This document shows, one piece after another, positions 1 through 8,517 of a stretch of DNA of 64,000 nucleotides. Made by a program: the position numbers and the translations under genes. Origin of the DNA: JACKCD01 sp041390905 (GTDB lineage: Bacteria > Chloroflexota > Anaerolineae > Promineifilales > Promineifilaceae); the NCBI GenBank assembly GCA_041390905.1, contig JAWKPA010000013.1, forward strand, positions 186,001-250,000. The letters run 5' to 3'. How positions within the stretch are numbered: position 1 is the stretch's first letter; every line of letters begins with the position of its first letter. The notes beneath the pieces were generated by a model. The model was not told the origin of the DNA. It saw only the letters and a list, made by a program, of their open reading frames with translations, and made no database searches.

Positions 1-1553
1 ACGTTGCCGGGGCGGGTGCCAACGGCTGGGCAAGCTCCTTGTGCCAGGGTGACGGTGAGACCGGCTAACGGCCGTTCAATCCCCTGATACGTCCCATCCC
101 CCCGGAACACGCCGCCCGTTTCCACGCAAATCGCGGCCGGCGTGCCGCTGCTGCTGCACAAATCGCGCCAGGCCACGCCGCCAATCGAGGCTGAACCGGG
201 TGCCGGCGTTGGCGTTGGTTCGCCGGGAGCGGGTGGTTCACCAGCCACAATTTGCACCCAAAACGCATTTTCCAGAAAACCATCCACGCCAAAGCGGTTG
301 CCGTCGGCATCGGCAAGCTGCCAGTTGCTGCGGTAGGTGCCTTCGGTGGTGGGGGCAGTCATCGTCACAAATATGTCTACCGTCTGGCCGGGGGCGACGG
401 CACTGGGTATGGTGGCAGTAATGACGCCCAAGTTGTCGCCATCCACATAGACCGCGCTATAGTCGGTAGACCAAGGGCAACTGCCAATGTTACGCAGTCG
501 CCAGCCCACTTCAAACTCGGCACCGGGGGCGATCACGGTGTCGTCGGGGGTGGTCAGGTCGCTTACAAAGGTGACATTGTTGTCACAATTTGCCAAATCT
601 GCCTCTGGTGCGGGCAGGAATTGGAAATCCCAGCCAAAATCAACCCCTGCAACCTGTTCCCCTTCATCTACCACCAGAGCGACAGCGTTACTGTCATCGG
701 TGAGATAGCTCCAAATGCCTTCTTCCAAAACGGCCGTATTTGTTGCGCTTGTCGGGTCAATGGTGACGCAGTAGCTACCGCTGGGCAGGTCCGCAAAGCT
801 GTAGTTACCGCTACCATCGGTGACAACGGTAGTCGTCGCAGCATTGGCACAATCCCCTTCGGCCAGCGTCACTTCGACGCCGGGCAGGCCGGGTTCAGTG
901 GCTTCGGGCAGGCCATTAGCCTGGAAGACGGTGCCAGTGTCGGTTTCGACGGCGATACAGCCGGCCGGGGCTTCGCTGTCGGCGGCAACGGCCGTTAATG
1001 TCCCCACGCACAAATCATGCCAAACGCGCCCGCTAATGCTGGCGGCTACCGCTTCAGGAACGGCCGTTGGCGTTGGTTCTTCTTCGGCCACCACATTATC
1101 CGCATCCAGCGTAAACGAACCACTGATGCCGTTGACCAGCACCGAATACGCCCCTGCCTTTAGCCCCGCCACTTCCAGCGGAATCGTTTCTTCAAATGGC
1201 ACCAGTGCTTCGGTACACACCTGCGCCGGGTCGCGTAGGGTGGTGAGGATGACGCGGAAGGTGTTGCCACTTTGCTGCTGCACCACTTCTTCCAACTGGG
1301 TGCAGCCATCGGGCAGCTCGCCGCGTGCCACGACGTTGACCCCTACAGGGAACGATTCGAGCAGGTTGACTTGAATGCTGTCTACGGTGGCCTGGCTGCG
1401 AACGGGGTCGGTGCTGGAAACGGCCGTTGCTGTGGCTGGCACCTCGGTTGCTTCGGGAATAATTGGCGTTGGCGTGGCATCGCTGCCGCCGCAGGCCGCC
1501 AACAAAAGTAACAGGCTCAACCCAAGCCCTAAAAAGAATGTTTTAACCGTCAT
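1..1553 (-). CDS. Secreted lipoprotein with SdrD-B-like and NBR1 Ig-like domains (C-terminus beyond window)
   Basis: The minus-strand frame is open from an ATG at 1553 to the left edge, at least 517 codons. It opens with a lipoprotein signal: basic N-terminus, Leu-rich core and the lipobox LAAC, then Gly/Ser. A Thr/Ala-rich linker follows. At about residues 173-280 there is an SdrD B-like fold (SGRVWHDLC ... GNYSFADLPSGSYCVTID). At about 320-433 lies an NBR1-type Ig-like domain (FVSDLTTPDDTVIAPG, WRLRNIGSCPW, NWQLAD). A second SdrD-B-like unit begins near residue 450. The protein is probably an outward-facing surface lipoprotein; its ligand is unknown. The start is 9 bp after the M42 peptidase stop, so the two are probably co-transcribed. 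At least four AACGGCCGTT sites lie inside. Confidence 0.85.
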   Translation of the reverse strand, partial: MTVKTFFLGLGLSLLLLLAACGGSDATPTPIIPEATEVPATATAVSSTDPVRSQATVDSIQVNLLESFPVGVNVVARGELPDGCTQLEEVVQQQSGNTFRVILTTLRDPAQVCTEALVPFEETIPLEVAGLKAGAYSVLVNGISGSFTLDADNVVAEEEPTPTAVPEAVAASISGRVWHDLCVGTLTAVAADSEAPAGCIAVETDTGTVFQANGLPEATEPGLPGVEVTLAEGDCANAATTTVVTDGSGNYSFADLPSGSYCVTIDPTSATNTAVLEEGIWSYLTDDSNAVALVVDEGEQVAGVDFGWDFQFLPAPEADLANCDNNVTFVSDLTTPDDTVIAPGAEFEVGWRLRNIGSCPWSTDYSAVYVDGDNLGVITATIPSAVAPGQTVDIFVTMTAPTTEGTYRSNWQLADADGNRFGVDGFLENAFWVQIVAGEPPAPGEPTPTPAPGSASIGGVAWRDLCSSSGTPAAICVETGGVFRGDGTYQGIERPLAGLTVTLAQGACPAVGTRPGN

Positions 1554-1562
1554 AAGCTGTGT

Positions 1563-2609
1563 TTAATCTCCACTTTCATGAACCATGTAAGCGGCCAGGA
1601 ATTTGGCCGTATTTTCCAGGCTGTCGCGGTGGCTGCGCTCGTAATGGTGCGACGCATCCACGCCGGGGCCAACCAGACCCATACGCACATCTCCTCCGGC
1701 TCGCCAAAACGCTTCACCATCGGAGCCGTAATAGGGGTAGATGTCGGTGTTGTAGGGAATGGCTTCCGCTTCGGCCAGCTTTTCCAGATCGCGGCGCATT
1801 TCGTAATGATAGGGGCCGGCCGCATCCTTGGCACAAATTGTTAGCGAAAATTCATCAGAAGTTTGTTTGGGTGCCACCACGGCCATGTCTACCGTCAGCA
1901 GTTCGGCCAGATTGGCGGGCATTCCGGCGGCGGCGCCATGCCCCACTTCTTCGTAGTTGCTGATGTGGATGGTGGTGGGTTGGGCGGGTTTGTCACCGGA
2001 ACGGGCAAGGGCGGCCACGGCACCAAAAATCGCCGCCACGCTGAGCTTGTCGTCCAAATGGCGGGAGCGGATAAAGCCGCTGTCGCTGAGTTCAACGCGG
2101 GGGTCAAAGGCCACAATGTCGCCCACGCGAATGCCCAGGGCGTGGGTGTCGGCTCTGGACTGGGTGCGGGCATCAATGCGGACTTCCATGTTACTGCTGT
2201 CGCGGGGGGCGTTGCGCTCGCTGCTGGTGAAGGCGTGGATGGAGGCGGTGGTGGGCAAAAAGGTGCCGCGATAGCTTTCGCCACTGCTGGCAAAAATGGT
2301 GACACCTTCCCCTTCGACCGAGGTCCAGGCCCAACTGCCAAGCTGGGTGAGATGTAAACGGCCGTTTCCCTTCACCTCTTGCACCATCCCCCCCAGCGTG
2401 TCCACATGAGCCGTAATGGCACGGGGCGCACTGTTTTGCTTGCCGGGCAATGTTCCAACCAAAACCCCCTTGGGGGTGACAGACATTTCCAAAAAGGGGG
2501 CAAAAGCCTCCTGCGTGTATTTGATTGCGCGGTGAGTGTAGCCAGTTGGACTCGGTGTATTGAGCAGCCCAACCAAAAACTCAACCATTTCCTCTACATC
2601 AATTGTCAA
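1563..2609 (-). CDS. M42 family metallopeptidase (FrvX/glutamyl aminopeptidase-like)
   Basis: This 348-residue protein is a cytosolic-type M42 aminopeptidase, a family that uses two metal ions (usually Zn or Co) to trim peptides in large tetrahedral assemblies. Visible metal-site motifs are AHVDTLG near residue 67, HLDDK near 185, the catalytic/ligand pair EEVGHG near 217, the Asp of LTVDMAV, and the C-terminal SHHYERSH. Length is normal for the family. The start chosen is TTG at 2609 because GAGGAGAGAAG lies directly upstream; an internal ATG seven codons in has no comparable site. The gene precedes the lipoprotein by 9 bp. Substrate preference cannot be read from sequence. Confidence 0.9.
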   Translation of the reverse strand: MTIDVEEMVEFLVGLLNTPSPTGYTHRAIKYTQEAFAPFLEMSVTPKGVLVGTLPGKQNSAPRAITAHVDTLGGMVQEVKGNGRLHLTQLGSWAWTSVEGEGVTIFASSGESYRGTFLPTTASIHAFTSSERNAPRDSSNMEVRIDARTQSRADTHALGIRVGDIVAFDPRVELSDSGFIRSRHLDDKLSVAAIFGAVAALARSGDKPAQPTTIHISNYEEVGHGAAAGMPANLAELLTVDMAVVAPKQTSDEFSLTICAKDAAGPYHYEMRRDLEKLAEAEAIPYNTDIYPYYGSDGEAFWRAGGDVRMGLVGPGVDASHHYERSHRDSLENTAKFLAAYMVHESGD

Positions 2610-2722
2610 CTTCTTCTCTCCTCATGTCGGGTGCGACAACGGGATTATAGAGGATGGCATCTTGCAATACAAATGGGAGCAAGGTCTCATCGCAAGGTTC
2701 ATTTTATGTTCATTAATAGCTT

Positions 2723-4285
2723 TTAAGGCAAACTTTCGGCAAAATGCTGGCGCATGATGGCCGGCCGCTGCCGGGCAAAGTCGCGCAGTTGTTCCACGTT
2801 GGCTTCCCAGGTTGCCGTGTCGCCACCCCAACGGCCGTTTTCCAGTGCAATCGCCGGTTTTATCTCCGCCGCCAGCCGGTCAATGACGGCAATCACCGCT
2901 TCGGGAGCCAGCACTGTGTTTAGCAGTTCATCGGCACGGGCGATAAAGCGTGCGCGGAAGGCAGGGTTTTGCAACAGCCCGCGCAGCAGAATCGTGTCGC
3001 GGCCGTCGGTTTCAGCGGCAACTCCCGCCGTGTAGGCTGGGTCAAGCGCCTGCTCCAGCGTGTTTTGCCCCACGTTGCTCCACGGCGTTAGCCCCAAACT
3101 GAGGTCATTGTCCCAAATGATCCAGCGCCAACGGCCGTTTATTGTCGCCGGGCGAAACTGCTTGATGTTGGTATAGGGCCAGTCGTAGTTGGCACTGTAG
3201 ATTTGCAGCAGCGAGTAATCAATCAGGTTGTCGAGGTCAACCTGGGCGGCGACGGCAGCGTAGCTGGCTTCGTCGGCCAGGTCGTGGGTGGCGACAAATT
3301 CGGTCAGCTTGTCCCAGTCGGCATAGGCGGGGGTGATGTCGTCCGGGTCTTCGGCGCGGCGGGCGGGGGTGTCTACCAAAACGGCCGTTTCTGCCCCATA
3401 CCCTTCGCGCAGCAAATAGTCGTTGATATGTTCGCGCAAATAATAATGCCCCCACGGCTCGCCGTTGATAAACAGCAGCGCCGATTGGCTATGGGTTGTC
3501 AGGGCGTGGGTGGATTGCGCCAACTCGGCCACCACCTGGTTCCGCAGCAGCGTCCAGTTGGTGGGCAGTTGGCTGCTGTCTTGCCCGCTGGCGTGCAGCA
3601 CCAGCCGCTTGATCGCCAGCGGGGGGGTGTTGGCAAAGAGAGGGAAGGTGAGCCGGTTGGTGCCGTATTCCTGGCGGAAATAAAGGCGCAGCGATTTTTT
3701 GGCGTAGCCTCGGCTAAACTGGCCGTGGATGCGGACTCCGGCGGGGAGGGTAACGGCCGTTTGCCGATCCCCCGTGACAATCATGACTGAAACCGGCCGT
3801 TCCCATGCGATGCCTTCCGCCAGCGGGTTGCGGTAAATGCCACTGGTTTCATCCCACAGCGCCGCCGGGTCGAGCAGCAAGGAGACGATGGGCAGCGGCT
3901 GGCTGAGACCCAGGATGTAGTGGGCATCGCTGATGGGGCCGAGGGTGCCGTCGGCAAGCTGGGCGCGGGCACGGAGGACGGCCACGCCGGGGACGGCCGC
4001 GTTGAGGTGGATGGGCTGGGTGATGGAACGGCCGTTTGTTGGCCCCGGTTCACTGCCGTCGCTGGTCAGCCAGATGGTGGCGTTGGCGGGGGCGGTGAGG
4101 GTTAGCTGCTGGCTGGTGGGGTAGTAGCCGCTGGGGAGGGAGAAGGAAACGGCCGTTGTGGTTCCCGTGGCCGGTGGCGTTGCCTGCCAAGGCAGCAGCA
4201 CCACCACGCCCAGCAGCAGCAGTGCCAATGCCGCCAGCCAGCCGTGGGCGGTTTGGTTTGGGGTGGTACGCCGTGTCGTCAGCAT
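2723..4285 (-). CDS. CotH kinase-like surface protein with chitobiase C-terminal-type domain
   Basis: About 520 residues. A short basic N-terminus and a transmembrane helix or uncleaved signal (about residues 15-35) are followed by a chitobiase/beta-hexosaminidase C-terminal-type module (FSLPSGYYPTSQQLTL, TSDGSEPG; about 47-115). A CotH-type atypical kinase domain fills most of the rest. CotH motifs include WGHYYLREHIND near 277 and WRWIIWDNDLSLG near 386, the latter carrying the metal-binding Asp. CotH proteins phosphorylate secreted or coat proteins in Bacillus; the target here is unknown. The ATG at 4285 is preferred; an in-frame TTG at 4327 would add 14 residues but abuts an AGAGGA with no spacer. 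Confidence 0.85.
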   Translation of the reverse strand: MLTTRRTTPNQTAHGWLAALALLLLGVVVLLPWQATPPATGTTTAVSFSLPSGYYPTSQQLTLTAPANATIWLTSDGSEPGPTNGRSITQPIHLNAAVPGVAVLRARAQLADGTLGPISDAHYILGLSQPLPIVSLLLDPAALWDETSGIYRNPLAEGIAWERPVSVMIVTGDRQTAVTLPAGVRIHGQFSRGYAKKSLRLYFRQEYGTNRLTFPLFANTPPLAIKRLVLHASGQDSSQLPTNWTLLRNQVVAELAQSTHALTTHSQSALLFINGEPWGHYYLREHINDYLLREGYGAETAVLVDTPARRAEDPDDITPAYADWDKLTEFVATHDLADEASYAAVAAQVDLDNLIDYSLLQIYSANYDWPYTNIKQFRPATINGRWRWIIWDNDLSLGLTPWSNVGQNTLEQALDPAYTAGVAAETDGRDTILLRGLLQNPAFRARFIARADELLNTVLAPEAVIAVIDRLAAEIKPAIALENGRWGGDTATWEANVEQLRDFARQRPAIMRQHFAESLP

Positions 4286-4611
4286 AGCCGCCGATTGTAA
4301 TAGATTTGTTGGTGAGATGGTACTCAATCCTCTGAGGCCGACGCGGGGGTAGGGGCGTATTGCATACGCCCTGCGTCATCCACCCATCCGGTAGGGGCTA
4401 GATGGTGCGGATTGGCGCGGGGTGAACAAACGGCCGTTTCTCCGCACCGTTTTGCCCATGTGTTGCCTGCCAGCGGAGTTTACGGTAAACGCACGGGCGA
4501 GACGACCGGGAGGGGAGGCTAGTGGCGTTGCCAGCGTTATTCCCGGTCGTCTCGCCCCTACCATTCCGTCTCGCCGGTGTGTGAGGTTCCTGATGGAATG
4601 GGTGTGTTGGG
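4286..4611. other. Intergenic region with two hairpin elements
   Basis: No gene is supported. The spacer holds GGGCGTAT-TGC-ATACGCCC at 4353-4371, an AACGGCCGTT copy near 4425, and a 63-bp element with perfect 17-bp arms at 4495-4557. Confidence 0.8.
4495..4557. repeat. Dispersed hairpin element, copy 1 (17-bp perfect arms)
   Basis: GGGCGAGACGACCGGGA at 4495-4511 is the exact reverse complement of 4541-4557. The 29-bp interior (GGCTAGTGGCGTTGCCAGCG and flanks) recurs, inverted, at 57025-57090. The shared core marks it as a mobile or REP-like palindrome and not a gene-specific terminator. Confidence 0.8.
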
Positions 4612-5508
4612 TTAAGAACGGCCGTTAATCTCCAGCCCCGCCAAATGTTCCAACGCCTTCACCAGCGCGTGGTTGCCCTCCTCGCCCAGCCCCTGCCGCT
4701 GCAAGGTGCGGTACAGGTTAAACACCGTGCTGGTACCCAGGATGGGGATGCCCATCTGGTCGGCCGCTTCCAGCACCAGCCGCAAATCCTTCTGCTGCAA
4801 ATCAATCGTAAAACCGGGTCGCCAATCTCGCTCCACTACCTGCGGCCCGCGATTGCTCAGCATCCAGCTTCCCGCCGCCCCCGCCTTCACCGCGTCCAGC
4901 GTCTTGTGCAGATCAAGCCCGCCCGCCTGGGCAAAGAGCAGCGCCTCGCCCACGGCCAGCATGTTGACCACTACCAAAATCTGGTTGACCAGCTTCACCG
5001 TTTGCCCGGCGGCGGTGGGGCCAACGTGGGTGATGGTTTTGCCCATCGCCTGAAAGGCCGACATGGCGCGGTCTACGTCGGCCGCCGCGCCGCCAATCAT
5101 AATGCTCAGCGTGCCTTTGGCCGCCCCCTCGCTGCCGCCGCTGATGGGGGCATCGAGCATGGCGACCCCTTTTGCGGCCAGCCGGCCGCTAATTTCCCGC
5201 GTGGCCTGGGGGCTGATGGTGCTCATGTCTACAACCAGCGAGCCGGGCTGTACGCCGTGGATGACACCGTTTTCACCCAAAATGACGGCTTCAACGTCGG
5301 GGGTGTCGCTGACGCAGGTGATGATGATGTCGCTGTTGGCGGCAACGTCGGCGGGGCTGCTGCCGGCCGCTGCCCCGGCGGCAACCATTGGCTCCATGCG
5401 GCTGGCGGTGCGGTTCCACACCGTAACGGCGAAGCCTGCTTTTAACAAGTTGAGGGTCATGCCGCGACCCATAATGCCTAGACCAATAAAACCGATGCGT
5501 TCGCTCAT
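4612..5508 (-). CDS. 3-hydroxyisobutyrate dehydrogenase-family NAD(P) oxidoreductase
   Basis: A 298-residue beta-hydroxyacid dehydrogenase. The N-terminal Rossmann signature GFIGLGIMGRGM begins at residue 5, the substrate-loop motif DAPISGGSEGAAKGTLS lies near 118, and the catalytic lysine falls at K172 in GQTVKLVNQ. Family members oxidise 3-hydroxyisobutyrate or reduce tartronate semialdehyde or succinic semialdehyde; sequence alone does not choose. The start at 5508 follows AAAGGAGAAAAC, which rules out the longer open frame. The last codons contain an AACGGCCGTT site and the stop follows it immediately. It appears to be a single-gene unit. Confidence 0.9.
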   Translation of the reverse strand: MSERIGFIGLGIMGRGMTLNLLKAGFAVTVWNRTASRMEPMVAAGAAAGSSPADVAANSDIIITCVSDTPDVEAVILGENGVIHGVQPGSLVVDMSTISPQATREISGRLAAKGVAMLDAPISGGSEGAAKGTLSIMIGGAAADVDRAMSAFQAMGKTITHVGPTAAGQTVKLVNQILVVVNMLAVGEALLFAQAGGLDLHKTLDAVKAGAAGSWMLSNRGPQVVERDWRPGFTIDLQQKDLRLVLEAADQMGIPILGTSTVFNLYRTLQRQGLGEEGNHALVKALEHLAGLEINGRS

Positions 5509-5629
5509 GTTTTCTCCTTTAACACTTCCTGTTTGTTGCAAATTATGCGGTGGGTGGGAAGATTGGGCAAACGGCCGTTTTTTACATTTTCGCGGAGACA
5601 GTATGTGCGGCGGCATGTTGATAAAAATC

Positions 5630-5685
5630 GAGATTGAGAGACTGGGAGATTGGGGGATTCAAGATAACGAGTCTCCCAATCTCCG
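5630..5685. repeat. Iterated 8-bp stem-loop element (GAGATTGG family)
   Basis: GAGATTGAGAGACTGGGAGATTGGG is followed by the complementary GTCTCCCAATCTCCG, forming an imperfect stem-loop. The same family recurs at 8078, 29361, 30649, 39822, 44959, 49919 and 52308. Confidence 0.8.
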
Positions 5686-5755
5686 CCGTCAATGCCCAAA
5701 AGATTGGCAGATTTGTCCGTGTTTGTCCGCGTCCCATTTTCAAGGAGTGATCAAG

Positions 5756-6190
5756 ATGTTAAAAGGAATTTCGCCACTTTTTAGCCCGGAACTGCTGGCA
5801 ACGCTTTACCGCATGGGGCATGGGGATGAGATTGTGCTGGCTGATGCCCACTTTCCGGGGGAGTCGCTGGGGGTGCCGGTGGTGCGGGCGGATGGGCTGC
5901 TGGTTGCGCCGCTGCTGGACGCCATTTTGCCGCTGTTGGAGCTGGACAGCTATGTTGAGGCTCCAGTTTTGATGATGGCGGTGGTGCCGGGCGACACGGC
6001 CGACCCAACGGTGGAAGCGGATTACCGCCGGGTGATTGACCGCCACCAGCCCGCCACGCCGCCGATTCAGCGGCTGGATCGGTTTGCCTTTTATGACCGC
6101 TGCCGCCAGGCGTTTGCGGTGGTGATGACGGGCGACACGCGCAAGTATGCCAATGTGATTTTGAAAAAGGGTGTGACGCCCACGTCGTAG
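5756..6190 (+). CDS. fucU: L-fucose mutarotase (RbsD/FucU family)
   Basis: A 144-residue protein that interconverts alpha and beta anomers of L-fucose or a related sugar. It begins MLKGISPLFSPELL; the catalytic His is H22 in MGHGDEIVLAD, with D30. The C-terminal block GDTRKYANVILKKGV is diagnostic of FucU. AAGGAG sits 8 bp before the ATG. The open frame continues upstream without a second plausible start. The stop TAG overlaps the first bases of a GTAGAGACGC repeat. No fucose pathway genes adjoin it, although gmd (GDP-fucose/rhamnose route) lies 2.3 kb away. Confidence 0.9.
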   Translation: MLKGISPLFSPELLATLYRMGHGDEIVLADAHFPGESLGVPVVRADGLLVAPLLDAILPLLELDSYVEAPVLMMAVVPGDTADPTVEADYRRVIDRHQPATPPIQRLDRFAFYDRCRQAFAVVMTGDTRKYANVILKKGVTPTS

Positions 6191-6238
6191 AGACGCAAAA
6201 TTTTGCATTTGTAGAGACGCAAGATTTTGCGTCTCTAC
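6187..6238. repeat. GTAGAGACGC palindromic repeat
   Basis: GTAGAGACGCAA-GATT-TTGCGTCTCTAC at 6211-6238 has perfect 12-bp arms. A second half-copy (GTAGAGACGCAAAATTTTGC) starts at 6187 and supplies the fucU stop codon. Similar GTAGAGACGC hairpins are, from memory, common in cyanobacterial spacers. Confidence 0.85.
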
Positions 6239-6243
6239 TGGGG

Positions 6244-7950
6244 TTAACGGTTGGCGGCGATGCGCATGAAGCGGAGGAGGATGAAGAGGAGGACGATGCT
6301 GATGAAGACGATGCCGCCGATGAGGGGCAGGTTGTCGTTGGCTGGTGGGTCGTCGGCGGGGATGGCGGGGGGTGGGGTGGGGGTGGGTTGAAGCGGCTCC
6401 TGACCGATGGTTTGGGGGCTGCTGTCGTTGGGAATGGGTGTGGGGTTGGGGTTGGAAACGGCCGTTTCTTTCCCATCGCTCACCTCATCCCCCGGCGCGG
6501 CTTCGTCGTCGGCCACGTTTGCCATTTCAAAAATGCCCAAAGACGGCCGTTCCGGGTCACGCAAATGGCCGAGAAAATCCACCGGCAGCGGGGCGAACGG
6601 CTGCCCCGCGCCAATGCTGCTGGAACCGGGCTGGAGCATAAACCCTTCCGGCCGGCTGTCCAGGCCGGGGCTGACAAAAAGTGGGTCGGCGGCAAAACTG
6701 TCTGGCTCTTCGGCCAATTCCGGCACGCCATCGGGCCAGTTGTTGTGGCTAAACGCCCAGCCCTCGCTGTTGCCAATGTTTAAGGCCTCGCCATTGCCCC
6801 CGGCAAAGATGATGTTATTTTGCACCAGCACATTTTGCGGCGGTTCTGCAAACAGGCCAACGCCGTCAAACCGGATGGCATCCTCATGGGTGTTGGCAAT
6901 AATATTGTAGACAATGTTGACGTTGCGGTAGCTGTTGTTGGGGTCGAGGTTGCTTTGGTCGTGCCAATAGCTGATGCCGCGCCCGGTGCCGATGATGAGG
7001 TTGTTGGCAATGATGATGTTGTCGAGCTGGGTGAGCGGCGCATTGTCGTAAGATTCATTGGCTAAATGAATAGCGTTGGCGGGGACAAAGCGGTCGCGGC
7101 GATTGTAGCGGGTGGTAGTGGCGTAGAGGTAGTTGCCGTGAATGGTGACGTTGCGGGCGTTGTCAATGTAGATGTTGACGCTGTAGGTGTCGTAGATTTC
7201 GTTGCCTTCGATTTGCACGCCGTCGGCAAAGATGGCGATGATGCCTTCGCCCCAAATGTCGTGAATCTGGTTGTGACGAATGGTGAAGTTGGTGGAGGGA
7301 GAACCGTCAAAGCGGCGATAGGTGGAGATACCGGCTTTCCAGCCACCGGTGGCGTTAAAGGCTTCATCTTCGTTTTCCAGCGAGGTGCGCCACACCTGGT
7401 TGTCTTCGATGGTGATGAGGTTGCCGCCGCCGCCAATGCCGCGCCCGCTGATTTCGTGGACGAGGTTGTCGCGCAGGGTGATGGCTTCTGATTCAAAAAT
7501 CCCTAGCCCGCGCCCGCTGGAGTTGGTGATTTCAAAGCCGGTAAAGAGGACGTGGGTGGATTCGCTGATGAGAACGAGGTGCTGGTCTTCGGGAATGGGC
7601 AGTCCGCTGCCGTCGAAGATGACGGTTTCGCCGGGGGCGGGCTGAATGGTGATGGGGTTAACGGCCGTTCCTGTGGCCGCAAAAACGGTTTGCTCATGAT
7701 AAACCCCGCCGCGCAGATACAGGGTGCTGCCGGGTTGGGCAAGAGGGGCGGCGTGGGTGAGGGTGCGAAACGGCCGTTCGGCGCTCCCATCCCCCGTCTC
7801 GTCGCTGCCGTCTAGCGCCACAAAAAGGGTGGGGGCCGTTTGGGCAAAGATGGTGTGGTGAGAAGAAAGGGAGGTGAGGGGAAAAACGGCCGTTGACCCA
7901 CCACCAAGCACCACAAGCAACAAAACAAAAAAAAGGCGATGTCGAATCAT
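6244..7950 (-). CDS. Secreted right-handed beta-helix protein with C-terminal membrane anchor
   Basis: A 568-residue exported protein. An N-terminal signal peptide runs to about residue 36. A DUF1565-like start (GSDETGDGSAERPFRTL) leads into many parallel beta-helix coils of the form NxITIxxN/VTIHGNYLY/IIIANNLIIGTG (about 60-430). A Pro/Thr-rich linker and a single transmembrane helix (PLIGGIVFISIVLLFILL) end with a basic tail, so the helix domain is probably tethered outside the membrane. The fold is shared with pectate lyases and alginate epimerases, but I see no clear catalytic site, so polysaccharide binding or cleavage is only inferred. ATG at 7950 follows GGGAGA; an upstream in-frame start at 7989 lacks one. 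Confidence 0.85.
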   Translation of the reverse strand: MIRHRLFFVLLLVVLGGGSTAVFPLTSLSSHHTIFAQTAPTLFVALDGSDETGDGSAERPFRTLTHAAPLAQPGSTLYLRGGVYHEQTVFAATGTAVNPITIQPAPGETVIFDGSGLPIPEDQHLVLISESTHVLFTGFEITNSSGRGLGIFESEAITLRDNLVHEISGRGIGGGGNLITIEDNQVWRTSLENEDEAFNATGGWKAGISTYRRFDGSPSTNFTIRHNQIHDIWGEGIIAIFADGVQIEGNEIYDTYSVNIYIDNARNVTIHGNYLYATTTRYNRRDRFVPANAIHLANESYDNAPLTQLDNIIIANNLIIGTGRGISYWHDQSNLDPNNSYRNVNIVYNIIANTHEDAIRFDGVGLFAEPPQNVLVQNNIIFAGGNGEALNIGNSEGWAFSHNNWPDGVPELAEEPDSFAADPLFVSPGLDSRPEGFMLQPGSSSIGAGQPFAPLPVDFLGHLRDPERPSLGIFEMANVADDEAAPGDEVSDGKETAVSNPNPTPIPNDSSPQTIGQEPLQPTPTPPPAIPADDPPANDNLPLIGGIVFISIVLLFILLRFMRIAANR

Positions 7951-8025
7951 AATGTCTCCCAACAAGCGCCCACCATACTCATTTGGCAATGGGTTGTCAA
8001 TACAGTTAAGGTGAAATTAAAAACA

Positions 8026-8047
8026 AACATGACCCATGGGTCATGTT
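8026..8047. promoter_or_regulatory. Perfect 22-bp palindrome upstream of beta-helix gene
   Basis: AACATGACCCA is followed directly by its reverse complement TGGGTCATGTT. It sits 75 bp upstream of the beta-helix start. With no central spacer it suits a dimeric repressor better than an RNA hairpin. Confidence 0.4.
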
Positions 8048-8077
8048 GAGGCAGTAACAGATGTGGCGGGTAAAAGC

Positions 8078-8140
8078 AGAGATTGGGAGATTAAGAGATT
8101 GGGAGACTATGCACGGCCAATCTCCCAATCGCTTAATCTC
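8078..8140. repeat. GAGATTGG-family stem-loop
   Basis: Two or three GAGATTGG/GAGATTAA units are followed by the complementary AATCTCCCAATCGCTTAATCTC. Confidence 0.8.
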
Positions 8141-8517
8141 AAGCCTCGTTTCCCGTAGATGGGCAACTACCTTTCGACGGCGTAATGGGAATCGTAAGCC
8201 CAATCACGTAACATAAAAACAAGGTGACACAAAGCAAGGCATCCATCCTGTGTACGGATTCAATCACCTCAACCAAAAATCCAACGCAACGCGGAGCGTC
8301 AATTCGCAAAATCAGCTAACCTGTATTCCTGCTCTTGACCACTTCCAACCCATGACTGCCCCACTGTCTCCCCACGCTCAGCCTTCCTCGGTTTTCCCAT
8401 CACTTGCCCTGGGCTATAATCCGTTCCCCTTGCTTTCCTGCAACCAATTGAGAAAGCAAACGAACAGGAAAATCCCCACGACATCGGTTCGTGGCAAACA
8501 AAAGAGGAAGGAATAAC

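Larger units (their letters stand above)
7951..8517. other. Divergent intergenic region between beta-helix gene and gmd
   Basis: About 570 bp with no convincing gene. It holds a perfect 22-bp palindrome (8026-8047), a GAGATTGG-family stem-loop (8078-8140) and a TATAAT at 8415-8420 that could serve gmd. An 88-codon open frame at 8250-8516 has no ribosome site or recognisable features. Confidence 0.7.

Noticed and set aside
252..998. 248-codon plus-strand frame
   Set aside because: It is the complement of the lipoprotein gene on the minus strand, which has a lipobox and recognisable domains.
8250..8516. 88-codon plus-strand frame before gmd
   Set aside because: No ribosome site, atypical composition and it runs across the likely gmd promoter.
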